The translations under genes were made by a program, and so were the position numbers. 64,000 bases of DNA, taken from assembly GCA_034336665.1 (NCBI GenBank), contig CM067592.1:48811783-48875782 (forward strand). The letters run 5' to 3'. The DNA comes from Luscinia megarhynchos (taxonomy: Eukaryota; Chordata; Aves; Passeriformes; Turdidae). The notes beneath the pieces are model-generated. The model was not told the origin of the DNA, did not search any database, and saw only the letters and a list, made by a program, of their open reading frames with translations. Numbering within the stretch: the first letter of the stretch is position 1; every line of letters begins with the position of its first letter. Positions 9,026 to 21,097 of this stretch are shown in pieces.

Positions 9026-12000
9026 GTGAGCTCTTAAGTAAATTAAGCCATATTTATAGTTATCTTGTAATAGTGCCAGTAAAAAATAGCTCTTGTGGCA
9101 AGTGATGGTTATTTCCCTTCACTGTGGATGTGCAGTTTCTGTAGGAAGGGGTGTGTGTAGTCCTTCTTAATTGCTCCAAACTCCTGTTGACTTCAGCCAG
9201 AGTTTTGGCTAAGTTAAGGATACAGGATCGTATTACTTACAGCATGAAATGTCCAGCCAGCAGAATCCTGAGCAGTTTGATGCATACTTTGATCATAAGA
9301 TAATTTGATTCATGCCTGGTTTGTCTTGTCTAAACTGCAAAATTCACTTTTGCTACTGGAAACACCTGCTGATTTAGCAACTGCTATTGATACTCCATTT
9401 ATAGCAAGACAAGAAGAGCTACACAAAGCAACATCTAGAACTGTCCCTATTGTTACTATTCACAGTGTGATTTTTCTCTCTTTAATGTGCTGCTGTACTG
9501 ATTTTCAGGCAGTTCTGACTTCAACTGATGGGCAGTGCGTTTATGGTTGTGGGAAAAAGAGGCTTGTTCAAGTTGCCAAAGTGGTTTCTTTAGGCCTTCC
9601 CACCCCCCTTTAAAAAATGAAAAGCTGCAGCAGGTGTCTCTCTTAGTAGACTGTGCTGAAGGGGCAGATCTTTGTTCTCATGTGCACCCTGTTTCTTGGA
9701 TACCTAGAGATCAGCCTGAATTCTGTGTTATTTTGATACAATTTTCATTGCTTGTTTCCCATATTTAGGCTGGTGTTTTGTTCTGGTTTTTTAGGTTTTG
9801 GTGCTGGGCTTTTTGGGTTTTTTTTGTTTTCTTTCATTTGTTTCAATGCCAAAACTTAGTGAAGTTTCCCTAGGAAATTCTGGAGTCATAATTCATTGAG
9901 GAAATGTAATTTCCAATACTCCCACCCACTAGAACCAAGTCAATTCAAGTTGATGTGGATAGGCTTGGCATTCAAATTATGGTGGAAAAAAAGTTGGCCT
10001 GTTAATTGATGATGATGCTGGCTTACCTAAGTATTACATTAGTCCTGTAGAGGGATGATCTTTGATTGACTGCTGACCTAGACTACTTGAGTAAAGTTCT
10101 ATAAAATTAAGTTTAATTTTGAAATTTTGCAAGCAACTCTGAATGAATGCCAGCAGATGCAGTTACAGCTATAATTTACATTGTTTCCTTTGAGCCATAT
10201 GCCAAAGTGGTGCTCTTTTTCTTCTACATCCCCAAAATTTTAAGGCTTATCTGCTTAACTAATTGTAAGACTTCAGTGTGCATTGCTCCAGTAAATTAGT
10301 ATTTAAAGTTGAGCAAAGTTGATGTAGTCTGAACTCTCCTATCTGGGATTCTTCTTCTGCTAAGAATGTATTTCACAGTACAGCTTGATGGGGAAGGACC
10401 TGGAGAATGATTCTGCTGGTTAGTCTTCAGTGAGGAAGCAAACCTTGCAGTCTTGCTCTTGGGGTAAGTCAATTAGGGATAGTTTCCATCTCAGCCATCT
10501 GAAAAGGAAAGTTGTCCAATTGTAGTTGGTAACATTAACTATCCCCATATTATACCAAATGGGAAAGACTTTTACAGAGTCAGATGGGGAATTTTGGGGG
10601 TTTTGAAAAACCTAATGTTAACCTGTCATCATAGTCATTGTAGTTGACTGCAGGAATCTAGATGATGACTAAGATGGCATCTCAAGGCCCTTCCAGCATT
10701 TTCAGTCATCAGTTAAGAGTCATGGCTAGTCAGTATGGAAATGTATATAAAGCTTTAAAAAATATGTGTAGTACACAGTAACTTCAGGAGACCACATGTA
10801 TCTCACTCCATCCTGAAAAACAAACGTGAATCATCAGTGCTGAAGTTTTCACCTGTAAAACAGATTCTCATTTCTCTTTTTTTCCTCTCTACATTGGGCA
10901 ATCCCCAATTGGGCTTTTCCACGATTTTTGCTCAAACATACTATGTTGAAACTGTAATTTCAGCTGCTACTGCAGGCTTGTTTCCCAAGTAATTACATTC
11001 ATGGTGTTTGGCTTTTCTGGTATTCTGACAGAACTAACAAAAAAGAGGCTACTTTTTACCATATTAAAATTCTGGGTTATCACTGAAATTGTTGTTCTTT
11101 TTGGTGGTGAATAACCTTCATTAATCCATTATAACTGTAAATCATGCCATCCTTAAGTTGAAAAATAGATCATTTTATTTAAGTTTATAATTACTGAGAG
11201 TTCAGAGTTCACTTTTTGTTTATTTGATGATGGTAAGATACTGGATTTCCAGGAGAAAGGAGAACTGTGTCTTCAGAATATTTCCTCAGCAATGTTGTTA
11301 GAATACTACTGTATTGTAAAAAGACTCAAGCGTTGCATTGCTTAATGGGAGACTTGCATGCAATGTAGTGCGAAAGTGAGAGTTTTCCCTAGGTATTATA
11401 CAGGCAGGGAATGATTTATTTAATCCCTTATTAATAAAAGAGAAAAGCAATATTTTATTTAAAATAAATCAGATTTCCTCCGAAACATATCTACGTCTAT
11501 TAGAAAGGTTAGGAATATTGCTTTAAAAGATGTGCACAAGCTCTAGGGAAAACTTTGGAATGTGCTACTGAATCATGAAAGTGTGTTCTGTACATTTTGG
11601 AATTTTCTTTCCATCTTTATTTAATTGACTAAAGAGATGAATCATGATCCAGGGGGAAAGAATGCTTCCAAAGCTCTGGATTTTTTTTTTCTCCAGAATC
11701 TGTTGGTTCCACTGATTTCTTTTGGGGCTCTGGGCATCATGATTTTCCTATTCTCCCATGTTTCTGGGTTTAAAAGGGAAAAAGCAGAACACTCTATGTA
11801 TAAATTACTAAATTCACATCACCATATGTACTTCAGAAGAGAAGGGTTCTCAGTGTTTTACCAGCTTTATTCTACATGGTTTTGTGTTGCTTTATGTAAC
11901 ATCTGTTTGTACAATTTACGCATGAATCAGGAAAAGTTTTTAAGGATGTAATACTGGCAGGGAAGGGTTATATTCATCTCATTTATTCCCCTTCTAGCTG

Positions 12001-13499
12001 CTAAAGTTGTCCACTTTAACAAAATAGCAAAAAAAAAGAAGAAATCTCCTGTTGTGGTAATTTTAAAATACCTTTAAACTGGTGACACATTAGGATTATA
12101 CTCACTTAAACACACCCATAGACACACACACCCCCCAAAACGGACAAGCAAACAAAACCAACCAAGCAGATAAATTAACACCACCAAATCCACAAACACC
12201 ATTGTATCAATCACAGAGTAACTAAGTAGGTTGACTGGGCCTGACAGCAAATGCACCAGAGGACATGTGCAGCTTCTTTCCTAACAGTTCTTCTCAGGGA
12301 CTGATACTTGAGAACAGGGATGTTATTTTTTAATCATTCAGCCTAAGAATTGAAGTGGACATCTTGTGCCTCATTGTCTGGGACAGCGACACTAGCATTG
12401 TTTGAGGTGAGCCTAATAACAGCCGTTTTTTCCACAGCACTCCAGGGAAAAATACCCCTCCATCTGTATACATGCTTGGAGTGCCCTATTTCTGTGTCTC
12501 ATTAAATGTGGAGCAAGTTTAGTAGTGCCAGTTGAGAAGAATTCCCTAACAGAACCACTAAGATACAAACCAGATCCACCCATCTTTGAAAAAGCTTCAC
12601 TTTTAAGAAGTACCCCTTTTTTTTTTAATTGCTCTTCTAGGGCAGGTTTCAGGAAGATGACAGACCAGAAATAGGAATCTGATGAAATGTACACCTGTAC
12701 CGAACTCTACTGGCAAACTAATTAAATAGATGTATGCATATTAATAAACCTTGCACAAGTAAAGAAGTAAAGATTGTTTTTGTTAAAGCTGGTGAGTCAG
12801 TTTGTACAGTCATTTTGTCTGCCTAGTTCTGTTCTGTTAGGAGTGTATCACAGTACTCCTATAGCCTTGTATAGAAGATGGTGTGAAGCCAATTTCAAAC
12901 CTTTAAATATTATTCTATCACCTTTCCTCAGAAATAGGTCATTTATTTCCAATTTTAGAGTTCCCTATTAGCTGCTACCCTGCCCCAAGAGTAAGTGCCA
13001 GAAGAGATTTTTGCTGGTAGTGCTCTTGGGAGCCCACGTGCTGGTGTGGGAACTACTATCAATAAACCCAGAGAGTCATTTAACCTGATTTTAAAACTGA
13101 GTATATGCAAGGTGAACAAATCGTTGTGGATTGTGCCATGATTTGATGTTCCGATTGTCCCTATGTTTTCAAGACCTGTCTTACTGGCACAGCTTGCTTG
13201 CACTTAGGAGAGGATGACTGTGACCAAAATACCAAGGAAGATCTGGAGGGCCAGGTGCGTTAGTAGGAAATGTAGCCATGAGGAGAGTGCAGACACATTC
13301 AGGCCTCAACACCATGTTGTTTCAACTGTTCACAACATGTGGCTGGGGCCTGTTTCCAGCAGCATCGTTCTGGCATGGCACAGCTGAGCTTGGCAGAGCA
13401 GCCTTGTTCCTTGCTCCTGCTGCTGGTTGTGATCATTAAAAAGAGAAATTGAGACTAAGTTACAGTCTTACTTTTCCATTTGCTTGTGTATTTTCAGTG
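9026..13499. other. Non-coding, AT-rich; T-rich tract near 9775-9835
   Basis: No exon or known transposable element is recognised. The T-rich stretch (TTTTGTT, GGTTTTTT and similar) near 9775-9835 is low complexity. The open frames at 9305-9768 and 11625-11951 show no family resemblance. Confidence 0.45.
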
Positions 13500-13545
13500 T
13501 TTTCATAGAGTCATATATTCATTTAGATTGGAAAAAGACCTTAGA
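13500..13545 (-). mobile_element. CR1 LINE 3'-end fragment (minus strand)
   Basis: TTTCATAGAGTCATATATTC followed by ATTTAGATTGGAAAAAGACC closely follows the reverse complement of the CR1 3' end, which ends in ATTCTATGATTCTATG-type octamers preceded by AGGTCTTTTCCAACCTAAAT. Only the last roughly 45 bases can be recognised. It is heavily 5'-truncated, as most avian CR1 copies are, and has mutated octamers, so it is old. Confidence 0.8.
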
Positions 13546-15900
13546 ACAACAACAGCAAAACTATTTATGGCAGTTCTGTATTTTTCTGTTGTGAAGGTAG
13601 TGGATGTACTGAACACACTGGCCAGTGTATCACTGGAAATTGGCTTAATCAAACCAACCGTTTGGATCATTTAGTTATATCTAAAGGGTAGCACAGAAGA
13701 ACCTCTGCTGGCTTTAGGTGCTGCTCTTTGATTTGATAGGTGCCTGAGCCTGTCCTGCACCCAGCTGATGTTCCCAGTCTCCACGAGCTTCCTTTGCTAC
13801 GTTATGTAGGTGTACTTTCACGTACACTCTTCTGTTTCAATTCCTGGCTTTGTTTAAATTAAAAGTGTCAAACAGAGACACATTAGCTTCCTCTTACATT
13901 ATTGTAAATGAAAGCTTGTTCTTCCTCTCTGATTCTCAAATCCATATGCGGCCCCTCTGAACCTCTGATGAGCAGAGCTCTGGGGAAGGAGAGCAGCAGC
14001 CACACTTTTGGCAAGTTCTTTAAAATTTGAAATGTGCTTTAAAAGAGGAACCAACATAGACTGAAGAAGTGCCCATTCACTTTCTGAAAATGAGACCTTT
14101 GAACAGCATTTTTTTATGGGTGCTGTGAACATCCCTATCCTGTTGCCGGTTTGGCTTTCTGGAGTGATACATTTGTAAGGACTGGGTTTATGCTCATTTT
14201 GATGTATAAAATGTGCTTATCAACTTGGTTAATGAGAACAGAAGTGGCATGGCACAGCAGCTCAGAGTGCATATTGACATTTAGCAAATAGTTCTCACTT
14301 CAAATTAAAAATATCTTTTAATTAGTTGACATTTTTGGCATTTTGGGGTATATTTTAAGCCCTTAAACTTCTTGAAAAAATGTTCTTCCATCTAATTAAC
14401 TTACAGATAGCTCAGGTAATTTTGAAATTTCTAGAAAGATCACCCTTAGGGGAAAGAAGTCACATTTGGAGTTGTCACTGGAAAACTGACAACAGTTACT
14501 GACATATTTAGACAGTCCTGAAGCCAGTTTGTGGTACGACCTGCACATAAGCAGGACTCCCCAGAATTTAGCTTTGAGTGGCAATTAATTCCACAGACTT
14601 TTTGTTTATTTCTTGGTGCTGGGTTCTGATGGTCAGCAGTAGAGTTGGATTCCAGATAATATGTGGTGAATATTTGGAGCCAAACTAGCTCAGTCTTTCA
14701 GAATAACGTGTACTGAAGATACTGCAATAGAATTAATGTTTCTTGTGGGGAAGTTCATTGTTACTGTCTTTTTGTCAGATGTCATTATCAAATGAACTTC
14801 TGCTTTGAATAAAATGTTTTTAGGCTAGTATGCCTGTCATTCATTCTCCAGGCTTCTCCATTATTCAGGGGTTCCATCTGTATAGCAGCAACAGTTCAAC
14901 AGCAGAAATGAGTTATTGGTTCTAGTGGGATGTGTGGAAAACTCAGTAGTTCAGCTGTCAGGCATGCCTTGCCTACTGTTCTTGTTGACTCTGGCAAGTC
15001 AGCGTATCTTGCTGGCCTGAGTATGGGATGTGACTTCGCTGTGGCAAGCTGGATAGGGTTTGTATTAAACTGTGTCCTACTGGAAACCTGTTTTCTTTCT
15101 GGAGGAAAAGTATGATAGGACTGTTCTCTTGCATGCTCCAAGACTCTGTATTATCCTGGCTTTCTGAAGAGAAATCAAGCCAACTCCCAAAGTTCTTGGC
15201 AGAGTAAACTGTCAAAAAAGGGACTTTCCAACAGGATATTACCAACTGATCACCGGCTGCCTGGGGTGTAGGTCCCTGTGGGTAGAGGAGCACATATACT
15301 GTATTTCTAAGCATTCCCCGTCCCATGCCTTTGGGATGTATTCTGCAGAAAGGAAAATAAAACTGGAATCCTGCAGGTGCAGATGGTAACGTGTGGTTGT
15401 GTCTGTCATCATGTTAGATACTGGTAAGAAACCCAGAGGCAAAAAAGAAAAAAAGAATACAAAAGTTTTGTCACATCAGCCTTTCTTTAAAAATGGTGGT
15501 GAGTGTGAAAGAAAGTGAGAGGAGGTTATTATGCAAGTATTTAGTAAATTGAGAGCAAGATGGCATTTAAAGCTCTGGCAAAGTTACATTGGCCAGAAGT
15601 ATACATCTGCAGATGCAGTGGATCTGAGATAATTAAAGGCTAAAGCTCTTCTGCCAGTGTAACCTGTGCCATCTTTTCCTCTGTGTCAGCCTGTGACACA
15701 TGGACAGCACTCCAGCTACAGTGCACAACCTCTGGAGAACAGCAGGTTTGGGGCTCAGGTTGAGCCCCACTCAGTTTTGTGTGAAAAACTGGTTCTTCAG
15801 TGTTCTACGCATTGCAGATGCTGACACTTCTGGAGAAAATGTGAAACATCAGGCCAGGGTTCACTGCTCATGTCTCTTTTTGAGGGTTTGTGTCTTCCAG
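13546..15900. other. Non-coding stretch, no gene seen
   Basis: No exon or repeat is recognised. Sequence just after 13545 could be further, diverged CR1 but is not legible. Confidence 0.4.
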
Positions 15901-15981
15901 GCACAGATGCAACTGCTGGTCCAGACTGGGAGAGTCAGCAGTAAGCATCTGAACCACCAGAATGCCAAGTTACCTCTGCAG
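15901..15981 (+). other. Candidate 81-nt exon (unrecognised)
   Basis: A strong acceptor (TTTGTGTCTTCCAG, ending at 15900) precedes an 81-base open segment that starts AQMQLLVQTGRVSSKH and ends CTGCAG before GTACTT, a moderate donor. Length is divisible by three and the frame is open throughout (27 codons). The peptide is not recognised and contains no domain signature. Chance is a fair alternative. Confidence 0.15.
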
Positions 15982-18345
15982 GTACTTACCAGCTTTGGCT
16001 GTGCATTCTGAAGTGGTGAGGATTTGTAAGTTTAGTAGAAGTGTAGCAGCAGGACAGAGTGGTATTTTATGGATGGGGACTGACTCTGTAATTAAATGGT
16101 TTGTATGTACGTGGGTGCTTTGCCCAATATCCCATTGGCATCAGTCATCTGTCAGAGTACAGCTGCATTGGGAAATGCATCATGCCATTTAAATTATCTT
16201 TCTAGCTGCTGGATCTAATGAATAATTTCCTTTGGAGGCAAAAGGGAGGGGGAAAGTGAGAAAAGGAGACACTGAAGGGCTTGCAGTTTTATTGTGGCAA
16301 ATGTGAGTTTGAAATAGTGTGCCTTTTTTTAAAGAAGAGAAGGAGACCCAGTTTCACAGCAGGAGAACTTCATCTTTCACATGATGCCAAGATTTTATAG
16401 TGAATTGATGGTTTCATTCCTCAAGAACATGGCAGTGGACTCCAGCAGCAATGGACCTCCCTTGCGGAGTCATGCTCACAAAATTTCTCAGGTACCTCCT
16501 AGGCAGGCAGGCATTTTAAGTAATTGGGCAGTATGGAACCAGCCACTACTGCTCTGTTGCATTTCATATTTGGGACTAGATGCTGGGTGATACAGTTTGT
16601 ATTGGTTTGGTGAATCAGATTTTTGTGTATATATTTGTTGCTGGACATCAGTTAATTCATGCTGTTGAACAATGTTTGAGATTTTCTAGTTAATTCATAT
16701 TTCCTTTGATTATGTGGGGTTGATATGGAGCTTACCATAGGTGATAGGAAAAATATCACAAGAGACTAAAACCAAATTTTTCTCTCCTGCAGCTTTCAGA
16801 TATTAATAAAATCCTATTTTACTTAATTATACAGTAGCTTCACTGATAACAACTTTGGGCTTGCTAACTGTAAACTTTTTTTAATCATTAAAAGTTTTAA
16901 AATGTTTCCTGGGCTGCAGAGTTAAAAACTAACAATAATATTTAGATTCAGAGTGTATTGTAAAAACCAGATAAGTCTGAAACAATGACTTCTCTGGATC
17001 CTCTGTTGTTCTTGTTCAGATGTTGAGGCTTATAACCTTCTCTGGAAAGCTCTGAAATAAGCTACCCCTCCTCCAAACCTAAATCCTTCAAACCCAAGAC
17101 CCAGGCTTTCAGTTAATGTGAATGGATTGGCAGGAGAAGACCCTATGATTTTCCGTTGTGCTAACAAACGCAACAGATAAATATATTGTTGGTCTCTCTC
17201 AGTATTTCCCACAGTCGGTGACAGTGTTGTCAGAGTTTCTTTGGTTTGGCTAAAATGGTAACATCAAAAAGTAGCTGTTTTGGGAGTGGCAGGGCAGGAA
17301 GGAGGTGGTGGGTAGCATCATTGCCCTGGAGCAGGCAGCTGTGCTCAGGGGACTGACCAAACAAGTCAGCTTGGCCAGGGCAATGGTGTTGGCTCAGACC
17401 CTTCAGTGGGAGGGGGCAGCTCTTGTGTTTTCTGATCAGGGTTGAATCTGCAATGTCTGTCTCACTTCTGAATGTCTGGGCTTTTGTTCTGCAGGGCAAC
17501 CTGTGTCCTCCCTCCACTTTGAGCCTGTTTCTTGTTTGCTTCTCTTCTTTTGGCGTTACATGAGGGGATTTTTGTTGGCACTGGGTGTCAAAAACCTAAA
17601 TAAGAGTAAAGTGTATATATCCTAACTCCTTCCCAGTTCAGGTCATTGATTTGTGTGAGCTTGAGAGGAAGCTTGAGTCATTTTCCTCAGGGAAGAAGTC
17701 TGAGTGTTCAACTGATACTGTCAGTTTCTTTCTCTCATAGAGCTGTGTTTAGAAAGGAGTGAGATGTATGGCAGTAGTGGTGGGAGCACTCAGAGGAGCC
17801 TTGTCAGGTGAACCGAGTTCTCCTGCCAGCTCTGCACCAGGGAGTGTCTGTGACTGCCTGAGCTGCTGGAGAGTTCATAGAGATCTGGTGGTGTGACAGA
17901 GCAAAAGATTTCATCCTTGTCACCATAGCAGTCCTTCAGTCTGATTCACTGTTCACAGTGTACCTGGGACAGCTTGACTGAGTTATTTTTTTTGCTCCTA
18001 AGATATTGCCAACGTTTACTAAGGCCTTCCTGGAATGCCGTCACCAGGCAAGCCTTTTCACTTTGCTGATACTGTCCTGTATCTGCATTTTCAGCATCAG
18101 ATAGGTATACATGGCACGCATAACCCTCCTCCAGAACAGGAAGCCAGGAGGAGACCTTGAAGGATGCATCTTACTGCTGGTCTCTTCCCAGAGTGCTGCT
18201 TCCCCTTTCCTCAAAGGATAGACCAGGAGGAGTGCCCTGGTTTTGGGGAGAAAAGCCCCAGAGTGCCATCTGACACAATATATACAGGAGCTGATTTAAA
18301 CAGCCAAAACCCACAATTCATCCATGCCTTTCTGTTTCTTTCTAG
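15982..18345. other. Non-coding stretch, no gene seen
   Basis: Ordinary sequence without recognised exon or repeat. A G-rich segment near 17280-17420 has an open frame on the minus strand but no family resemblance. Confidence 0.4.
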
Positions 18346-18384
18346 AATATAACCTTCTCAAACAGAAGAAAATATAACCTTCTC
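18346..18384 (+). repeat. Short direct duplication (14 bases, spacing 25)
   Basis: AATATAACCTTCTC occurs at 18346-18359 and again at 18371-18384, with AGAA before each copy. It looks like a small local duplication. Confidence 0.85.
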
Positions 18385-21045
18385 TGTTAATGAATTACTT
18401 TATTACTGTTGATTCTTTCAAGGAAAGATCAGAGCTTTCCATGGAAGAGCAGCAACTGGCTTGTACTCTGTCAGTGGAAATTACTGGGAGAAGCTGCATA
18501 AGAAATAGCTTTTCATTAGATAAAAAAACTAGAAAACCTCTTAAAGAAATTACTAAGAGTAAAGGTTTAATTTTTGCTCTTAAATTCTTGTTCTTGTTCA
18601 ATACTGCTAGTTGCAGTATTGTTGCTGCAGACCAAGCAGTTTATTCACAGGACCTTTAAATAAACAAAATGGAAAAGGTATTTACGAACTCCGGTTAATC
18701 CCAGCATAAAATGGGAATGCTGCCCATGTGCTTGTTATTTTCTTCTTCCTTGTGGTGCTATGATCCTGTATTTATACATTGCTCGGATCTTCTGTGAGCA
18801 TTGGGTGGGTTCTTTTGCTGAGATTGGTGGGATTTCTGATTTCTTATGTGATCATGGCTTTTGCCTTTCCTTTGCCTTGTTTTCTTTATAAAATTAAGTC
18901 AACCTTCTGTGATTAAACTCATTGCATAGAAGGAAAAAATGTGAGATGTTTCCTGCAAACAATTGATGACAAACTCATTGTACTAAGCTTGCTAAAAAGG
19001 AACTTTTTTTTGGAAGGTGAGAGTAAAGGAATTTCCTCCTCCACCCTTCTGTTGTTCAGCTGTAAACTGATATTGTAAAGAGGGAAAAAAGTTGCTCTAG
19101 TTTTCCTCAGGATATTATTGTGTGATCTTAGTGAAAACTTTTAAAGATACAATTGTCACTCTTTCAGTTTTGTGCAGAATTGAAAAATTAGTTCCTGATT
19201 TGTTTTTAATTTATAGCATAGTTGTCTCAGTTAATTTTCATAAAAGACATCCCTTTCTGAAGGCTCAGAGATTCCCTGAGTTAACTTGAGTTCAGTGAGA
19301 GTGAAATCTCTTTTATGGCACTCTCTATGAAACAGTTTGATAATTATTCCAGCAGATAGAGAAGTTTGCCTTGGCAAAACAGTGAAGCCACACAGAGCAA
19401 AGTCGTGGGCATTTTTTTTTTCAGAGGAGCAAGACTACAACTTGGTTTGTGAGTAGCAACTATGTATGGAGCATTTTGACTTTTTATTCAGGCTTCATTA
19501 CCAAGTGAAGTATCATTGGCATCTGACCCCTGATGCAAGAAGTTCATTTCTGATCCAGCCTGGCTGGCATAGAGGAAATGGGAAAATGCTTTTTAAGGCT
19601 GGTAGAGGGATAGGGTATGTTCCACTTTTGTGTTTGTCAGGCAAGATGCCTAAACTAGGGTTTGACATTACCCTCTTTTACTTTGTGTTGAAGTCACTTT
19701 TGTTAAACCACTTGCTCAGCATCAGGGTGTGAGTCCTGTGATGTCCTCTGCATGTGTTTTACTTTATCAGACTGTAAGGAGGCCCACCATCCCACCTTTT
19801 CCTGATTCCTTGGGATCTCCTGTAGTCACAAACAGTAATGCAGATCCCAAGCTCTTGTTCCGCCATTTCTCTCAAAACTCAAATTGTCTTTAATTTATTT
19901 CCGTGATGGTCTAGTTCCTGTTACCATTCACGTGAAAGAGCAGGGATAGATTATTGCTGCTCTGAATATTATTAATAGTTCATCGTTACATTTCTAATTA
20001 AGATTGGAAATTGGATTCAAGTAATTACATAAACCCGTTATAAGATACAATTTCTGTCCCAAAATCTAAAGTAGACAAAATAGTGAAGAAAGACAGCAGA
20101 TAGAGCTCATTGCTCAGCAGACACCATTGCTACTGGTGAACTCTACAGAGCTCACAAGTACTAGTAAAAAACAAAATTATCTTATCTCTGCATACTAGTT
20201 CCAGTGAAATTCAAACCTAAAACATTTTCAATGGTTGTGATTGACAGGCTGAAGTTTCTGCAAGTTTTGGTTTAACTCTAGGTGACAAGTCACCTCCTCC
20301 TCTATGCATGTAGAGCAGAAAGATGTAAAACGTGGGGTAGATCCTCAACTGCAGCCTCCTAGGTTAACTCTTACTTTTGTAGCTATACTTTTAAAAGTCA
20401 GCTATATCCCTGCCTGCAGGACCAGCCAGCCCCAGAAGATAAAAGAAGCCTTCAAAGGTTGGCAGCAGTTTTTCTTTCTATTGCAGCACAGAAGGATCAA
20501 GCATACTGCTTTATTGCTTATTTAGACTTTTACACTGGTAGAATTAGGTATTCCTTGGCTTCTGGTGGAACAGGTAGTCATAGTCTTAAACATTAGCCTT
20601 TTTGGTGGTTCAGGATTTGTATTATTCTACCCTGAAACTTAACAGGATGAAGCCTGGGAAACGGTTGGAGGAAAACAGGGAAGCAGAGGCAGGGTGAAAG
20701 GAAGCTCTTATGGTCTGAGGCTGGGATGATGCCAGGGAGAATAATTGTTTTGTACACTTAATTGCTAGCTTTACTCATGCAGCCTGAGTTGGCATGGGTG
20801 GGGAGAATGTGGTGTGCCACATCTGCATTGACTCATGGGACAGTGGTCACCTGCCCTCAATTATTTTTGGCTTACTGTGAAAGACTCAAGGATGATATAA
20901 GCAGGGAGAGTGATCTCCAAAGCCCTTCATTTTGTTAGCTTGGACTGTGGCTATGTCTCCAAATGTAGTGATAATCAAAGCAAAATGGGAGTTCAAGGGT
21001 TTTTTTCTAGTTTAAGTGGAACTGTGGTTGGGCAAGCTTTCACAT
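18385..21045. other. Non-coding stretch, no gene seen
   Basis: AT-rich. Open frames at 18390-18659 (both strands) and 19466-19732 have no recognised homology and overlap on opposite strands. Confidence 0.4.
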
Positions 21046-21097
21046 GAGGCACATGGATAGCAAATACCTCTCTAGAGGCACATAGATAGCAAATAAC
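21046..21097 (+). repeat. Tandem duplication of about 22 bases, period 29
   Basis: GAGGCACATGGATAGCAAAT at 21046 recurs at 21075 with one change (GG to AG in CATGG/CATAG). A recent local duplication by slippage is the likely cause. Confidence 0.88.

Noticed and set aside
10003..10080. C/D-box snoRNA-like arrangement (TGATGATG and a later CTGA)
   Set aside because: No terminal stem, and the boxes are common short motifs. Spacing and flanks do not support a snoRNA.
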